From Vagococcus humatus (lineage in GTDB: Bacteria > Bacillota > Bacilli > Lactobacillales > Vagococcaceae), in contig NZ_PXZH01000001.1 of the NCBI RefSeq assembly GCF_003950325.1, forward strand, positions 124,001-188,000: a stretch of 64,000 nucleotides of DNA, in the 5' to 3' direction. Shown here piece by piece: positions 62,569 to 64,000 of the stretch. Within the stretch, counting starts at the first letter, position 1. Each line of letters begins with the position of its first letter. The position numbers were made by a program, and so were the translations under genes. The notes under the pieces were generated by a model that saw only the letters and a program-made list of their open reading frames with translations, searched no databases and was not told the origin of the DNA.

Positions 62569-63417
62569 ATGAAAACAGCTGTTGTAACAGATAGTACAGC
62601 CTTTTTATCTAACGATATAAAAAATCATCCTGATTTGTTCATTATACCAATTCCAGTTATCATTGATGGTAAAATTTACAATGAAGGGATTGATATAGCA
62701 TCGGATGACTATTATGATGTGTTAAATCATAGTCAGCAATTTCCAACTACCTCTCAACCCTCAATAGGAGAGATTTTAGAAACTTACCGAGATATTGCCA
62801 AAGAAGGATATGATACTGTCATTAGTATTCATATGTCTTCTGGTATTTCCGGTTTTGTGCGTAACTTAACTGCAGTAGCTCCAGGAGTAGAAGGGGTGAA
62901 GATTTATCCCTTTGATTCTAAAATAACTAGTATGCCAATGGGGTATATGGTAGAAAAATCTTTAGAGATGGCTGGAAATAATCAAACACCAAAAGAAATT
63001 TTAGAAAAATTAACGGAAATTCGTGAAGGAACAGAGGCCTTTATGATTGTAGATGATTTAAATAATTTAGTTAGAGGAGGCCGCCTGAAAAATGGGGCTG
63101 CCTTAATTGGTACATTATTAAAAATCAAACCAATTTTAACTTTTAATGATGGTCAAATCATCTTATCAGAAAAGATTCGCTCCTCTAAAAAAGCCTTTGC
63201 TCGTGCGGAAGATTTAATGGCTAAACAGTATAAAAAAACGAAACAGCCAATGAAGTATTTTATTATTCACGCGAATCATCAAGCCTTTGCTGAACTTGAA
63301 GTGACAACGATGAAAGAAAAATGTCCAAACATCGAAATTCAAGTCGGTAGCTTTGGTCCAGTTATTGGGACTCACTTAGGTGAAAAAGCAATTGGTTTTG
63401 CATGGTGTCCAAAATAA
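62569..63417 (+). CDS. DegV family fatty-acid-binding protein
   Basis: A 282-residue cytoplasmic protein of the DegV/FakB family, which holds a fatty acid for phosphorylation by the kinase FakA. The N-terminal VTDSTAFLS (residues 5-13), the SSGISGF loop (about 94-100) that contacts the carboxylate, and RGGRLKNGAALIGTLLKIKPIL are family marks. The kinase is not in this window. Single gene between an extended -10 and a terminator. Confidence 0.93.
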   Translation: MKTAVVTDSTAFLSNDIKNHPDLFIIPIPVIIDGKIYNEGIDIASDDYYDVLNHSQQFPTTSQPSIGEILETYRDIAKEGYDTVISIHMSSGISGFVRNLTAVAPGVEGVKIYPFDSKITSMPMGYMVEKSLEMAGNNQTPKEILEKLTEIREGTEAFMIVDDLNNLVRGGRLKNGAALIGTLLKIKPILTFNDGQIILSEKIRSSKKAFARAEDLMAKQYKKTKQPMKYFIIHANHQAFAELEVTTMKEKCPNIEIQVGSFGPVIGTHLGEKAIGFAWCPK

Positions 63418-63426
63418 GGATAAATA

Positions 63427-63457
63427 GGGGCTAACCTAATTGTTAGTCTCTTTTTTT
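63427..63457 (+). terminator. Intrinsic terminator after degV
   Basis: A 9-bp stem GGGGCTAAC/GTTAGTCTC with wobble pairs, a short loop and seven T residues. Confidence 0.75.
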
Positions 63458-63548
63458 ATGATATACAAAACAAGTGTTATATTTGTTTATTTATGGTAGT
63501 TTGTTAAACTAAAGATAAGAGAATCAATAAGAATAGGGAGAGATGCGG

Positions 63549-64000
63549 ATGAAAGTGGACTGGAAACGAAATATGTATATTGCTTGGATTGGGTGTTTTT
63601 TTACAGGGGCTAGTTTTAGTTTGGTTATGCCATTTATTCCAGTTTATATTAAGCAATTAGGTGCCCCTACTAATAAAGTGGAATTTTATGCAGGATTAGC
63701 AATTAGTGTGACGGCTTTGGCTTCAGGAGTTGTATCACCTCTTTGGGGAAATTTAGCAGACAGGCGGGGACGTAAATTAATGATGGTTCGAGCTGCTGCA
63801 GGGATGATGTTAACTATGGGAGCTTTAGCCTTCGTTCACGATGTCAAAATGCTGTTAGTTTTTAGATTTTTAACGGGTGTGTTATCTGGTTATATCCCTA
63901 ATGCTACAGCGATGATTGCCTCACAAGCCCCTTTAGAAAAAAGCGGTTGGGCTCTTGGAACTTTGGCAACTGGCTCAGTAGCAGGTACTTTGATTGGCCC
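63549..64000 (+). CDS. MFS multidrug efflux transporter, N-terminal part
   Basis: The first 150 residues of a 12-14 segment major facilitator protein that continues past the window. The N-terminus MKVDWKRNMYIAWIGCFFTG resembles PmrA/NorA-type drug exporters, and motif A GNLADRRGRKLMM lies at about residues 73-85; motif B RFLTGVLSG follows. The start ATG 63549 has GGGAGAG six bases upstream; ATG 63543 abuts that site. The substrate cannot be told. Confidence 0.85.
   Translation, partial: MKVDWKRNMYIAWIGCFFTGASFSLVMPFIPVYIKQLGAPTNKVEFYAGLAISVTALASGVVSPLWGNLADRRGRKLMMVRAAAGMMLTMGALAFVHDVKMLLVFRFLTGVLSGYIPNATAMIASQAPLEKSGWALGTLATGSVAGTLIG

Noticed and set aside
1..64000. Mobile elements, CRISPR arrays, tRNA or rRNA genes
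   Set aside because: None was recognised on either strand: no transposase, integrase or phage structural genes, no spaced direct repeats, and no tRNA-like cloverleaf was noticed.

Overview
The window is chromosomal DNA of a low-GC Gram-positive coccus of the Lactobacillales, most likely family Enterococcaceae (Vagococcus or Enterococcus-like). The case rests on gene content and order: a liaX-liaY-liaZ operon, two pstB paralogues, copY-copZ-copA, rexB-rexA, an aro cluster followed by a Psr/LytR-type gene, and a NapA-type antiporter. Species cannot be settled by eye. Base composition looks even, and I see no insertion sequence, prophage, CRISPR array, tRNA or rRNA.

Layout. 1-2.2 kb: end of a class B penicillin-binding protein gene, rpmG, a methyltransferase and a GluP-like rhomboid protease. 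2.2-5.3 kb: a NapA-type antiporter behind a leader containing a terminator-like hairpin, then a yqgQ-glcK in-frame fusion and a rhodanese-like protein. 5.4-9.8 kb: hprK-lgt-ppaX-gpsA-galU, tightly packed. 9.8-11.1 kb: an SOS cluster with lexA, a ynzC-like gene and a 63-aa membrane protein whose promoter carries two LexA boxes. 11.2-22.5 kb: tkt, lepB, a D,D-carboxypeptidase that seems to start at AUU, and rexB-rexA. 22.5-31.5 kb: a TetR regulator divergent from a 1412-aa 2-hydroxyacyl-CoA dehydratase activase-like protein, a NagR-like GntR regulator, yigZ, an orphan glucose-type EIIA, an unknown protein and a lipase-like hydrolase.

31.7-50.7 kb: comFA-comFC, hpf, secA, prfB (with its programmed frameshift), ftsE-ftsX, cls, pstS-pstC-pstA-pstB1-pstB2-phoU, a coiled-coil M23 peptidoglycan hydrolase behind a WalR-type box, and liaX-liaY-liaZ. 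50.7-56.9 kb: rqcH, an unknown membrane protein, copY-copZ-copA and a nitroreductase. 57-64 kb: aroE-aroF-aroB-aroA behind a transcription-attenuator-like leader, an LCP-family gene, degV and the start of an MFS efflux gene.

Most genes are housekeeping. They meet in cell-envelope work (lgt, lepB, carboxypeptidase, FtsEX with the M23 hydrolase, cls, LiaXYZ, LCP, secA), carbon control (HprK, GlcK, EIIA, NagR-like) and stress (LexA/SOS, Hpf, RqcH, Cop). The points most worth a second look are the two attenuator-like leaders (napA-type antiporter and aro operon), the SOS-controlled 63-aa membrane protein, the yqgQ-glcK fusion with an internal start, the apparent AUU start, and an aro cluster that lacks aroC, tyrA, aroK and pheA.
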